Source of the DNA: Sulfurimonas sp.
Lineage (GTDB): Bacteria; Campylobacterota; Campylobacteria; Campylobacterales; Sulfurimonadaceae
Reading direction: 5' to 3'
Length of the DNA: 6,083 nucleotides
Assembly (NCBI GenBank): GCA_027044845.1
Contig: JALUBM010000154.1
Location: 1-6,083 of the forward strand
The notes under the pieces were generated by a model. That model saw only the letters and a program-made list of their open reading frames with translations, was not told the DNA's origin and ran no database searches. Positions 1 to 6,083 of the stretch are shown piece after piece. Position numbers and translations under genes: made by a program. Position 1 is the first letter of the stretch; every line of letters begins with the position of its first letter.

Positions 1-82
1 ATATAACCTTTAAATATTTGTTAAAATGATACCTATTACTGCGTTAAAAACTCCTTGTATCCAAGGGATATAACAAAAGCTA

Positions 83-111
83 TCTAAAATTTAAATCTTA
101 AGTTGCATAAT
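83..111 (+). promoter_or_regulatory. Candidate promoter for the mqnP-murG block
   Basis: CATAAT at 106-111 resembles a sigma-70 -10 hexamer and would place transcription start near 118, about 35 bases before the mqnP start. There is no clear -35 hexamer, only an AT-rich stretch, which is common in Campylobacterota promoters. TAAAAT at 139-144 is an alternative -10 but would leave almost no leader before the start codon. This is a weak call made by eye. Confidence 0.27.
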
Positions 112-129
112 ATCATTAAAATTTAAATC
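85..129. repeat. Pair of 13-nt direct repeats in the mqnP leader
   Basis: The 13-mer TAAAATTTAAATC occurs exactly at 85-97 and again at 117-129, a start-to-start distance of 32 bases, close to three helical turns. Both copies are preceded by TATC (81-84 and 111-114), directly in the first case and two bases further away in the second. Each copy contains the palindromes AAATTT and ATTTAAAT. The candidate -10 element at 106-111 lies between them. The repeat is read directly from the sequence; a role as a paired operator is inference, and in DNA this AT-rich a chance repeat is possible. Confidence 0.6.
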
Positions 130-152
130 ACATTTGGGTAAAATATAGAAAA

Positions 153-1034
153 ATGGTGAAGATGAGGTTTTATTTGCAACGAATAATACAAAAAGTAAAA
201 GATTTTAACGAACTTGTGATGTTTGAACATTCCATTTTTTCACTGCCTTTTATTTTTATAGCAATGATAGTGGCTGCTGATGGCTGGTTTGGTTCGTGGC
301 TTTTAATTATGGGTGTTTTAGCTGCCGTGAGTGCGAGAAATTTTGCGATGGGTGTGAATCGTTTTGCTGACATTGAAATAGATGCAAAAAATCCTAGAAC
401 AACGAACCGTCCAAACGTTGATGGCAGACTTGACAAAGTAAGCATACTTGTTTTCATTGTCATTAATGCGGCTATTTTCGTAGGAGTGGCATTTATGATT
501 AATTCATTGGCGTTTGCTTTAAGCATACCTATTCTAATTGTTTTAGCTTCTTACTCGTATATAAAGCGTTTTTCTTCTTTAGCACATGTTGTTTTAGGCG
601 TAGCTTTGGGGCTTGCACCGATTGCTGGGGTGGTTGCAGTAAGTGCTTCTATTCCGATTTGGTCGGTTCTCCTCTCTTTAGGCGTAATTTTTTGGGTGGC
701 GGGGTTTGATTTGCTCTACTCTTTACAAGATATGGATTTTGATAAAAACAATGACCTCTACTCTATTCCTTCACGGTATGGTGCAGAGGCAACGCTTTTT
801 ATCTCGGCATTTTTTCATGCACTTGCTGTGCTTTTTTGGTTGCTATTTGTCTGGGCGGCAGGTCTCGGTGTTTTTGCATATATTGCGGCAATAGGGAGTG
901 GTTTTGTATTGTATTATGAGCAAATGCTTGTTCGCAGAGATTTTACAAAGATTGACCGTGCCTTTTTTACAGTGAATGGTTATTTGGGCATAGCCTTTTT
1001 TATTTTTATCAGTATAGATAGGATAATATCATGA
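153..1034 (+). CDS. mqnP: UbiA-family prenyltransferase, MqnP-like (menaquinone, futalosine pathway)
   Basis: This 293-residue integral membrane protein belongs to the UbiA prenyltransferase superfamily. MqnP attaches the polyprenyl tail to the dihydroxynaphthoate intermediate of the futalosine menaquinone route, the route used by Campylobacterota. The first Asp-rich motif is NRFADIEID (residues 69-77), followed by NPRTTNRP (80-87), a form typical of MqnP rather than ubiquinone UbiA. The second is DLLYSLQDMDFD (186-197). These bind Mg2+ and the prenyl diphosphate. About eight or nine hydrophobic helices fill the rest, and FFTVNGYLG (271-279) near the end is also family-like. Length is normal. 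The start at 153 has no clear Shine-Dalgarno (GGG at 136-138 is 14 bases away); the in-frame ATG at 162 is an alternative. The stop overlaps the next gene by four bases (ATGA). The family call is firm; the exact substrate is from family knowledge. Confidence 0.88.
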   Translation: MVKMRFYLQRIIQKVKDFNELVMFEHSIFSLPFIFIAMIVAADGWFGSWLLIMGVLAAVSARNFAMGVNRFADIEIDAKNPRTTNRPNVDGRLDKVSILVFIVINAAIFVGVAFMINSLAFALSIPILIVLASYSYIKRFSSLAHVVLGVALGLAPIAGVVAVSASIPIWSVLLSLGVIFWVAGFDLLYSLQDMDFDKNNDLYSIPSRYGAEATLFISAFFHALAVLFWLLFVWAAGLGVFAYIAAIGSGFVLYYEQMLVRRDFTKIDRAFFTVNGYLGIAFFIFISIDRIIS

Positions 1035-1552
1035 ATACACCACGCTTAGTTCCTGCACCTATTGAGATTGTATTTTCCGAAGCTGACTTAGAAAAAGCAG
1101 CATATGAAAGAGAGTATCAACAGCTTAGTGAGAGTGATGATGACCCGATTTCTCAATGGCTTAAACTTGCAAAAGCAAGGGGTGAAACAGCAGAAAGTGA
1201 CCCAGTACTACTTAATCTTATGGTAGAACTACATCGAAAAATAGATGCTTTAGAAATGTTTTTAAAAAATGAAACACCAAAAAGGCTCTCTTTAACAAAT
1301 GAAGCATATATCCGTGCTATAGGATTTGAGTATTTTGAATTGGAAAAACCTTTACTTCAAGAAAGTAAAGAGTATTACGGACGTATTGCCATGCCAGTGC
1401 ATCCAAAACGTGATATTGGTGTATTTTTTAAAGCTGTTTCAAATAATTTAGTACAAATTATTAAAATGCATGAGCGAGATGAAAAAGAATGGGCAGCTTA
1501 TTTGACGGCACGTGAGCGTATTTTAATTCGTGAAGCAAAAGAGAAAAGATAG
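1031..1552 (+). CDS. Conserved-type hypothetical protein, possibly an atypical PilZ-like protein
   Basis: I do not recognise this 173-residue protein with certainty. It has no signal peptide or membrane helix and is probably cytoplasmic. Residues 15-56 are acidic and helical, with a run of Ser/Asp/Glu at 33-38. Residues 58-80 form a helix (LLNLMVELHRKIDALEMFL) like the subunit-pairing helix in atypical PilZ proteins. Residues 84-145 look like alternating strands, and the protein ends in a charged helix (147-173, with ERDEKEWAAY and RERILIRE). The layout of helix, beta barrel and final helix with a D-x(n)-RE pattern recalls atypical PilZ domains. The classical cyclic-di-GMP motifs RxxxR and D/NxSxxG are not seen, so nucleotide binding is doubtful. 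The start ATG overlaps the mqnP stop, with a weak GATAGG eight bases upstream; the stop overlaps the next GTG by one base. It is therefore likely translated with its neighbours. The gene is certain, the function unknown. Confidence 0.85.
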   Translation: MNTPRLVPAPIEIVFSEADLEKAAYEREYQQLSESDDDPISQWLKLAKARGETAESDPVLLNLMVELHRKIDALEMFLKNETPKRLSLTNEAYIRAIGFEYFELEKPLLQESKEYYGRIAMPVHPKRDIGVFFKAVSNNLVQIIKMHERDEKEWAAYLTARERILIREAKEKR

Positions 1553-2076
1553 TGCATTTAGAGAATTTTAGTTTTAATATAGAATATGTTATAGTTATCC
1601 TTGGATTGATTATTTTGTATTTACTTTATTATGTTTTTACTAAAGATGCAGACTATACGAAAAATATCCGTTCTGTTGCTTCTGTGGTTGAAGATTTAAA
1701 CAGAGAACTCTATTATTTGAAAAAAAAGCTTGACCAGACGGAGGGAAATATCAAAAACAACTCCCAAAGAATGAATGATGAAGAGATTTATCAAGAGATT
1801 GAACGAAGTGTGTACGATATGGTACACCCTCTTTCTTTAGCTATTAAACAGCTCCAAAATAATATAAGTATAATTGAAAATGATATGCAAAATAAAATAC
1901 TTCAACTTGAAAGTTCTGTAAAACAAATATCAATTCCCGCATCTATTCACGGAAATGATGATGAAAAAATTATCTCTCTTTATCAGCAGGGTGTTGCTCT
2001 TGAAACAATTTCCAGAGAACTACGTCTTTCTAAAGCTGAAGTAGAATTTGTATTGAAAATAAATAAGATAAAGTAG
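1552..2076 (+). CDS. Membrane-anchored coiled-coil protein with C-terminal HTH-like segment
   Basis: This 174-residue protein starts at a GTG that shares its first base with the previous stop codon. Residues 11-28 form one strongly hydrophobic helix, which should anchor it in the inner membrane with the bulk in the cytoplasm. Residues about 37-72 and 95-126 are charged, heptad-like helices likely to form a coiled coil. After a Pro/Gly/Asn linker (129-136), residues 137-172 (DEKIISLYQQGVALETISRE, then a segment with L159 and V164-V167) look like a sigma-factor-type helix-turn-helix. The architecture resembles the DUF6115 and DUF2802 families and SwrB-like proteins of other bacteria, some of them linked to flagella. 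That comparison is from memory of the families, not a search. The following gene is ftsW after six bases, so a role at the membrane in division or envelope growth is possible but unproven. DNA binding by the HTH-like part is not implied, since these families may use it for protein contacts. Confidence 0.85.
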   Translation: MHLENFSFNIEYVIVILGLIILYLLYYVFTKDADYTKNIRSVASVVEDLNRELYYLKKKLDQTEGNIKNNSQRMNDEEIYQEIERSVYDMVHPLSLAIKQLQNNISIIENDMQNKILQLESSVKQISIPASIHGNDDEKIISLYQQGVALETISRELRLSKAEVEFVLKINKIK

Positions 2077-2082
2077 ATTTTA

Positions 2083-3249
2083 GTGAACGCAGACAAAAAA
2101 CTTTTTACCCTTGTATCGCTTTTAATCGGTATGAGTATAGTACTCTCATATACGCTTACACCCTATACGACGCTTCTTTTTGGAGTTAATGAATTTCATT
2201 TTGCTTTGAGACAGACTATTTTCGGTTTGTTAAGTGTTACTTTGATTTTTGGGCTTTCACAGCTTGATCCAGATAAATGGCTTAAACCTATAGGCTTTAC
2301 ACTTTTTTTTGGTTCTTTGATTTTAATGCTTGCCATGCCATTTTTACCCCAGAGTATAGTCTCCGAGGTGGGGGGTGCAAAACGCTGGATCAAAATAGCG
2401 GGTTTTTCACTTGCTCCAGTAGAGTTTTTTAAAGTCGGATTTATCTATTTTCTATCTTGGAGTTTTTCTCGAAAACTTGGAAATCATGATGGTATAGGAC
2501 TCTCGGGAGAGTTTAAAAGATTTCTGCCTTATGCTGTAATTTTTTTAGGAACGATGTTTATTATCGCTTTTTTGCAAAAAGATTTGGGTCAAGTTGTTGT
2601 GTTGGGTGCTACACTGCTTTTTATGCTTATTTTTGCAGGGAGTAGTTTTCGGTTTTTTCTATCTATTTTAGCGATGATTTTTGCTACTATCATTCTTTTT
2701 ATTGTTACAGCACAACATAGAATTTTACGTATAAAATCATGGTGGGCATTGGCACAAAATTCTGTTTTGGATTTATTTCCAGATTTTATTGCCGATAAAC
2801 TGAGAATTCCTGTTGAAGTTGAACCTTATCAAATAGGACACTCTTTAAACGCTATTCATAATGGTGGTATATTTGGTGTAGGTTTGGCAAATGGTACATT
2901 TAAACTGGGCTTTTTAAGTGAAGTTCATACCGACTTTGTTTTGGCAGGACTCGCAGAAGAATTTGGTTTTGTGGGTGTTTTTGTTGTTGTATTTATATTT
3001 ATGTGGATAATTCAAAGAATTTTTAAAATTGCCAATAGAACAAAAGATACAAGAATATATCTTTTTAGTATTGGTATTGGTCTTATCCTTTCCTTTTCAT
3101 TTTTGGTAAATGCTTATGGAATTAGTGGGATTACCCCTATTAAAGGTATTTCTGTGCCATTTCTTTCTTATGGGGGTTCTGCCATGCTTGGGGCTGCCTT
3201 TGGCGTGGGCATGGTATTGATGGCATCGAAAAAAGCAAAGATGAATTAA
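2083..3249 (+). CDS. ftsW: SEDS-family septal peptidoglycan glycosyltransferase FtsW
   Basis: FtsW polymerises lipid II into glycan strands at the division site, together with a class B penicillin-binding protein. This 388-residue protein has about ten membrane helices, the normal length and topology. Signature blocks are GAKRWIKIAGFSLAPVEFFK (residues 98-117), QKDLGQ (165-170), PYQIGHSLNAIHNGGIFGVG (248-267), a block ending in VHTDF (281-285) with AEEFGFVG (291-298), and GITPIKGISVPFLSYGGS (349-366). W102 and D284 match positions known to be essential in SEDS enzymes. Two usual prolines are absent: QPDLG is QKDLG here, and LPExHTD is LSEVHTD. The GTG at 2083 gives a short cytoplasmic N-terminus before the first helix, as expected; its Shine-Dalgarno is weak, so coupling to the gene ending at 2076 is likely. 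RodA is the main alternative, but the adjacent murG and the sequence style favour FtsW. Confidence 0.9.
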   Translation: MNADKKLFTLVSLLIGMSIVLSYTLTPYTTLLFGVNEFHFALRQTIFGLLSVTLIFGLSQLDPDKWLKPIGFTLFFGSLILMLAMPFLPQSIVSEVGGAKRWIKIAGFSLAPVEFFKVGFIYFLSWSFSRKLGNHDGIGLSGEFKRFLPYAVIFLGTMFIIAFLQKDLGQVVVLGATLLFMLIFAGSSFRFFLSILAMIFATIILFIVTAQHRILRIKSWWALAQNSVLDLFPDFIADKLRIPVEVEPYQIGHSLNAIHNGGIFGVGLANGTFKLGFLSEVHTDFVLAGLAEEFGFVGVFVVVFIFMWIIQRIFKIANRTKDTRIYLFSIGIGLILSFSFLVNAYGISGITPIKGISVPFLSYGGSAMLGAAFGVGMVLMASKKAKMN

Positions 3250-3253
3250 AAGG
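3248..3253 (+). promoter_or_regulatory. Ribosome-binding site deciding the murG start
   Basis: AAAAGG overlaps the ftsW stop codon. It lies eight bases before the ATG at 3262 and only five before the in-frame GTG at 3259. The spacing, together with the usual M-K start just before the glycine-rich loop, favours 3262. Confidence 0.6.
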
Positions 3254-3261
3254 TAAATGTG

Positions 3262-4293
3262 ATGAAATTATGCATAACAGGTGGTGGAACAGGTGGACAT
3301 TTGATGATTGCAGAAGCTCTTTGTGAAGCTGCGGTTGAAGAGGGGCATCAAATAATATTTATAGGTTCGACTTCAGGACAAGATAGGAAATATTTTGAGC
3401 AGCACAGTAGTTTTTCTCATGTTTATTTTTTGCAAACAACAGGTGTTGTCAATCAAAAAGGTATTGCAAAATTCAAAGCATTGTATAAAGTTTTTAGAGC
3501 TTTTTTACAGGCAAGAAGAATTTTAAAGAAGCATAAAATTAAGGCAACTTATAGTGTTGGAGGGTTTTCTGCAGCTCCAGCATCTTTTGCTTCTTTAAGC
3601 CGTTTTATCCCGCTTTTTATCCATGAACAAAATTCAGTTGAGGGACGATTAAATTCACTACTCAAGAGATATTCCAAAAGTTTTATCTCTGCTTATGATA
3701 AAAACTCTCCAATACAAGGCTACCCCGTAAAAGAGGTTTTTTATAAAAATGCAAGAGTGAGAGATGAGCTTAAAACCATTATATTTTTGGGTGGTTCACA
3801 TGGTGCAAAAGCTATTAATGATTTGGCACTGAGTGTAGCATTAAAGTTGCAGAAAATGGGTATAACTATTATTCATCAAGCGGGTGAGTCCGATTATGAA
3901 CGCGTAAAAAAAGAGTATGAAACATTGGGTGTAGAAGTTGAACTGTATGCATTTACAACAGATTTGTCACAATTGATTGTCCGAGCCGATTTAGCAGTTT
4001 CTCGTGCAGGAGCTTCAACACTTTGGGAACTCACAGCAAACGGCTGTCCGACTTTTTTTATTCCTTATCCTTATGCCGCAGGCGATCATCAATACCATAA
4101 TGCACAGTTTTTAGTTAAAGAGAATTTGGGCTGGTGTGAGCGTGAGAGCGAAAACTTAAAATCAAAACTCATCAAGGTACTCAAAAATCCACAGCTCAAA
4201 GAAAAAAGCCAAAAACTTTTGGAATTTCCGACACAAGATGTTGCAAAATTGATGATACAAGATGTAGAAGCCAACATCAAAAAGAGGGATTAA
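3262..4293 (+). CDS. murG: UDP-GlcNAc:undecaprenyl-PP-MurNAc-pentapeptide GlcNAc transferase MurG
   Basis: MurG adds GlcNAc to lipid I to make lipid II on the cytoplasmic face of the inner membrane, the substrate that FtsW then polymerises. The protein is 343 residues, a normal length for this GT-B (family GT28) enzyme. Seen in order: the glycine-rich loop GGGTGGH (residues 7-13), GGFSAAP (100-106), HEQNSVEGRLN (121-131), GGSHGA (177-182) with AIND following, HQAGES (205-210), ADLAVSRAGAS (242-252), the E256 that should contact the donor sugar nucleotide, and IPYP with DHQYHNAQ (275-282), all hallmark MurG positions. The start is placed at ATG 3262; a GTG at 3259 would add one residue. The gene follows ftsW by 12 bases, matching the ftsW-murG order of dcw clusters. 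No murC follows. The usual F-x-x-D-M before the ADL motif reads FTTDLS here, a mild variation. Confidence 0.95.
   Translation: MKLCITGGGTGGHLMIAEALCEAAVEEGHQIIFIGSTSGQDRKYFEQHSSFSHVYFLQTTGVVNQKGIAKFKALYKVFRAFLQARRILKKHKIKATYSVGGFSAAPASFASLSRFIPLFIHEQNSVEGRLNSLLKRYSKSFISAYDKNSPIQGYPVKEVFYKNARVRDELKTIIFLGGSHGAKAINDLALSVALKLQKMGITIIHQAGESDYERVKKEYETLGVEVELYAFTTDLSQLIVRADLAVSRAGASTLWELTANGCPTFFIPYPYAAGDHQYHNAQFLVKENLGWCERESENLKSKLIKVLKNPQLKEKSQKLLEFPTQDVAKLMIQDVEANIKKRD
4282..4289 (+). promoter_or_regulatory. Strong ribosome-binding site for the restriction-modification gene inside murG
   Basis: AAGAGGGA lies within the last codons of murG, with its GAGG core seven bases before the ATG at 4295. 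It is the best Shine-Dalgarno in the window and supports that start codon. Because it sits in murG coding sequence, ribosomes finishing murG could restart on the next gene. Confidence 0.7.
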
Positions 4294-4294
4294 A

Positions 4295-6083
4295 ATGTTC
4301 CAAAAATCACTCTTAAAAAATTTTATAAAATCTTTTCATACCCCTGATTATAATGATATTTTAAAACTTGTGACAAAAGAGAAGTTTATAGCAGAAGATG
4401 CAAATGGTGCAGAGTTTATAAAATATTTAGCACTTTTTTTAAACTGGACGGATTATGAAAGAGAAGTAAAAAACTCGACCGATATGAAAAAAGCCGACGG
4501 GGTCGTTTATAATGAAAAAAAAGAACCCATTGCAATCATAGAACTTAAAAGCAGTGATAAAAAAATTGCCAATAGAGACATCATTGCACAGGCATTTCGT
4601 TATAAAAATGAGAAGCCTACATGTAAATATGTACTCATCTCAAATTTTAAACAGCTCGACATCTACAGTGAAAGCAGTGATGTTTGTTTCTCTTTAGATA
4701 TGACACAGGTACAAAGTTATACAACACTTTATGCTCTTTTAAATCAGTCATCATTGCAGACAAATGAGATAGCACGACTGAAAAAGCTTTCAAAATCACA
4801 AGAAGAGATAACGAAAGAGGTTTACAAAGAGTACAGTGCTTTTCGCTTGAAACTTTTAAACAATTTGATACAAAACAATGAACAACTCTCAAAAGAGACC
4901 ATCTTTGCATGTGCAAATAAATTGCTCGATAGATTTATGTTTATACTTTTTGCCGAAGATCGGGGGCTTATACCTCCAAACAGTATTGACGCTGTTATAA
5001 AACAGTATGAAAATGCGCAAGAGTGGGGCGAAGAAACACCATTATATGATTATTATAAAAAGTATTTTCATTTTATAGATGTCGGCAACACTAAAGTAAA
5101 AATACCAAAATACAATGGAAACCTTTTTAAACCGGATGCCCTTTTAGAAAATCTACTGATAGATGATGCCGTGATAAAAGAGGATTTATCACATCTCTCA
5201 GCATATGATTTTAGTGATGATGTCGATGTAGAGGTTCTTGGGCATATATTTGAGCAGTCTTTAAATGATTTGGAAAAAATCAAAGAGTCACTTTTTGAAG
5301 AACATAAAGTCGTCGATACCCGAAAAAAAGACGGTGTTTTTTATACACCTAAATTTGTAACAGAGTATATCATCAACAATACACTCTCACAACTTTGTGA
5401 AGTAAAAAAACAAGAGTTACGACTTTATGACGAGATAAAGGGAACAAAAAAAGCAAATGAAAAGCGTAGAGAGACTTTGCATATTTATAGAGAATATTTA
5501 GAAAACTTAAAAATAGTTGACCCTGCATGTGGGAGTGGTGCGTTTTTAACTGCCTCTTTTAGATACCTTTTAAGTGAGCATAAATGGCTGCAAAATGAAC
5601 TTTTTAAGTATGAAGCAGGGCTTTTTGATTATCATGATGTAGATAAGCAAATCATAGAAAAAAATCTCTTTGGTGTTGATATAAATGATGCAAGTGTCGG
5701 CATTGCAAAACTCTCTTTATGGCTGCAAACAGCAAAAAGAGACAGACCTTTAAGTAATCTTATGCAAAATATAAAGTGTGCAAATTCGCTTTTGAGTGAT
5801 TGGAATGAACTTTTTCCAGAAATTATGGCAAATGGCGGATTTGATTGTGTTATTGGAAATCCGCCGTATTTTAATATTCAGACTCTTGGTGCAAAGTCAG
5901 AAATTGCAAAACAGATACAAAATAGATTTCCTCAGATTTGGCAAGATAAAAGTGATATACTTTTTTATTTTATAGCAAAAGCCATAGAAATAACAAAAAA
6001 TAAAATTGGTTTTATTACATCAAATGCTTTTTTACATTCTGCAAAAGCAGTCAAATTAAGAAACCATATCTTAGATAATGCAC
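4295..6083 (+). CDS. Type IIG-like restriction-modification enzyme (nuclease plus adenine methyltransferase), 3' end outside window
   Basis: The frame is open from the ATG at 4295 to the window edge: 596 codons with no stop. The N-terminal domain carries a PD-(D/E)xK-type nuclease motif, D68 ... IIELKSS with E83 and K85, comparable to the D...ExK of MmeI-type enzymes. A helical linker (about 150-340) leads to DGVFYTP (346-352), typical just before Eco57I-type methyltransferase cores. The AdoMet motif is DPACGSGAF (409-417), a second acidic strand is FGVDIND (459-465), and the catalytic motif IV is GNPPYF (521-526), marking an N6-adenine, gamma-class methylase. No helicase motif lies between nuclease and methylase, so a type ISP enzyme is unlikely. 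Such enzymes usually run to about 900-1200 residues and end in a target-recognition domain, not seen here. The gene begins one base after the murG stop. PglX of BREX is the main alternative, but PglX does not usually carry an N-terminal ExK nuclease. An A8 run lies at 4515-4522. Confidence 0.88.
   Translation, partial: MFQKSLLKNFIKSFHTPDYNDILKLVTKEKFIAEDANGAEFIKYLALFLNWTDYEREVKNSTDMKKADGVVYNEKKEPIAIIELKSSDKKIANRDIIAQAFRYKNEKPTCKYVLISNFKQLDIYSESSDVCFSLDMTQVQSYTTLYALLNQSSLQTNEIARLKKLSKSQEEITKEVYKEYSAFRLKLLNNLIQNNEQLSKETIFACANKLLDRFMFILFAEDRGLIPPNSIDAVIKQYENAQEWGEETPLYDYYKKYFHFIDVGNTKVKIPKYNGNLFKPDALLENLLIDDAVIKEDLSHLSAYDFSDDVDVEVLGHIFEQSLNDLEKIKESLFEEHKVVDTRKKDGVFYTPKFVTEYIINNTLSQLCEVKKQELRLYDEIKGTKKANEKRRETLHIYREYLENLKIVDPACGSGAFLTASFRYLLSEHKWLQNELFKYEAGLFDYHDVDKQIIEKNLFGVDINDASVGIAKLSLWLQTAKRDRPLSNLMQNIKCANSLLSDWNELFPEIMANGGFDCVIGNPPYFNIQTLGAKSEIAKQIQNRFPQIWQDKSDILFYFIAKAIEITKNKIGFITSNAFLHSAKAVKLRNHILDNA
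4515..4522 (+). repeat. A8 homopolymer run inside the nuclease-domain coding region
   Basis: Eight consecutive A bases span the codons for residues 74-76, between nuclease residues D68 and E83. The reading frame as given is intact. A one-base change in length would stop the protein before both the ExK motif and the methyltransferase. A7 runs also occur at 4559-4565 and 5323-5329 in the same gene. Runs of this length are ordinary in AT-rich genomes. Confidence 0.5.

Noticed and set aside
55..73. Inverted repeat TATCC-AAG-GGATA with a few further pairs including a G-U, followed on the minus strand by a short T run
   Set aside because: The stem is short and AT-rich, the T run is separated from it by GGAG, and no minus-strand gene leads into it, so a terminator call is not supported.
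10..106. Minus-strand frame ending at 10-12 that encodes a hydrophobic stretch (about 26 residues, 90 down to 10), with an ATG at 106-104 upstream
   Set aside because: An in-frame TAA at 91-93 separates the ATG from the hydrophobic part, there is no ribosome-binding site, and the AT-rich sequence easily yields such peptides. It could be a decayed gene end, but nothing supports that.
170..526. Long minus-strand open frame opposite mqnP
   Set aside because: It lies wholly opposite the well-supported mqnP coding sequence, and its product shows no recognisable motif. It is a shadow frame, as are the minus-strand frames at 2196-2393, 4089-4280, 4647-4916 and 5068-5283.
2370..2375. G6 run in ftsW as a possible phase-variation tract
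   Set aside because: It encodes the conserved Gly-Gly before A99, K100, R101 and W102 in an essential-type gene, and six bases is short for a contingency tract.
4295..6083. BREX PglX or type ISP enzyme as identity of the large methyltransferase gene
   Set aside because: An N-terminal D...ExK nuclease argues against PglX, and no helicase motifs lie between nuclease and methylase as type ISP would require. No other BREX genes are visible. The missing 3' end leaves a small chance.

Overview
The window looks like a chromosomal segment of a low-GC Campylobacterota (Epsilonproteobacteria) member, perhaps a Sulfurimonas- or Sulfuricurvum-type organism. This rests on three things: a futalosine-pathway-type prenyltransferase (MqnP family), the style of the FtsW and MurG proteins, and the AT-rich, tightly overlapping, one-strand gene layout. 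The genus is a guess. Every gene I can support is on the + strand.

Layout. Positions 1-152 are an AT-rich leader without a credible gene. It holds a 13-nt direct repeat (85-97 and 117-129) on either side of a possible -10 element. Then comes a compact block of five genes: mqnP (153-1034, menaquinone prenyltransferase); an uncharacterised soluble protein with a weak resemblance to atypical PilZ proteins (1031-1552); a membrane-anchored coiled-coil protein with a C-terminal helix-turn-helix-like segment (1552-2076, GTG start); ftsW (2083-3249, GTG start); and murG (3262-4293). Junctions are a 4-nt overlap, a 1-nt overlap, a 6-nt gap and a 12-nt gap, so the block is very probably one transcript. 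One base after the murG stop, a large gene starts at 4295 and stays open to the right edge (596 codons seen). It is the N-terminal part of a single-chain type IIG-like restriction-modification enzyme, with a D...ExK nuclease motif followed by an N6-adenine (gamma-class) methyltransferase core. Its C-terminal specificity region is outside the window.

How the genes fit together. FtsW polymerises the septal peptidoglycan glycan strand from lipid II, and MurG makes that lipid II, so the pair is a remnant of the dcw cluster. MqnP builds the respiratory quinone tail and shares polyprenyl-diphosphate supply with wall synthesis. The two small genes between mqnP and ftsW have unknown roles; their position suggests envelope or division functions, which is inference. 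The restriction-modification gene is functionally unrelated accessory DNA, yet it has a strong ribosome-binding site inside the murG 3' end and sits where further wall genes might be expected.

I did not find a CRISPR array, tRNA, rRNA, insertion sequence or convincing terminator. The least explained items are the two small proteins, the leader repeat pair and the restriction enzyme's placement.
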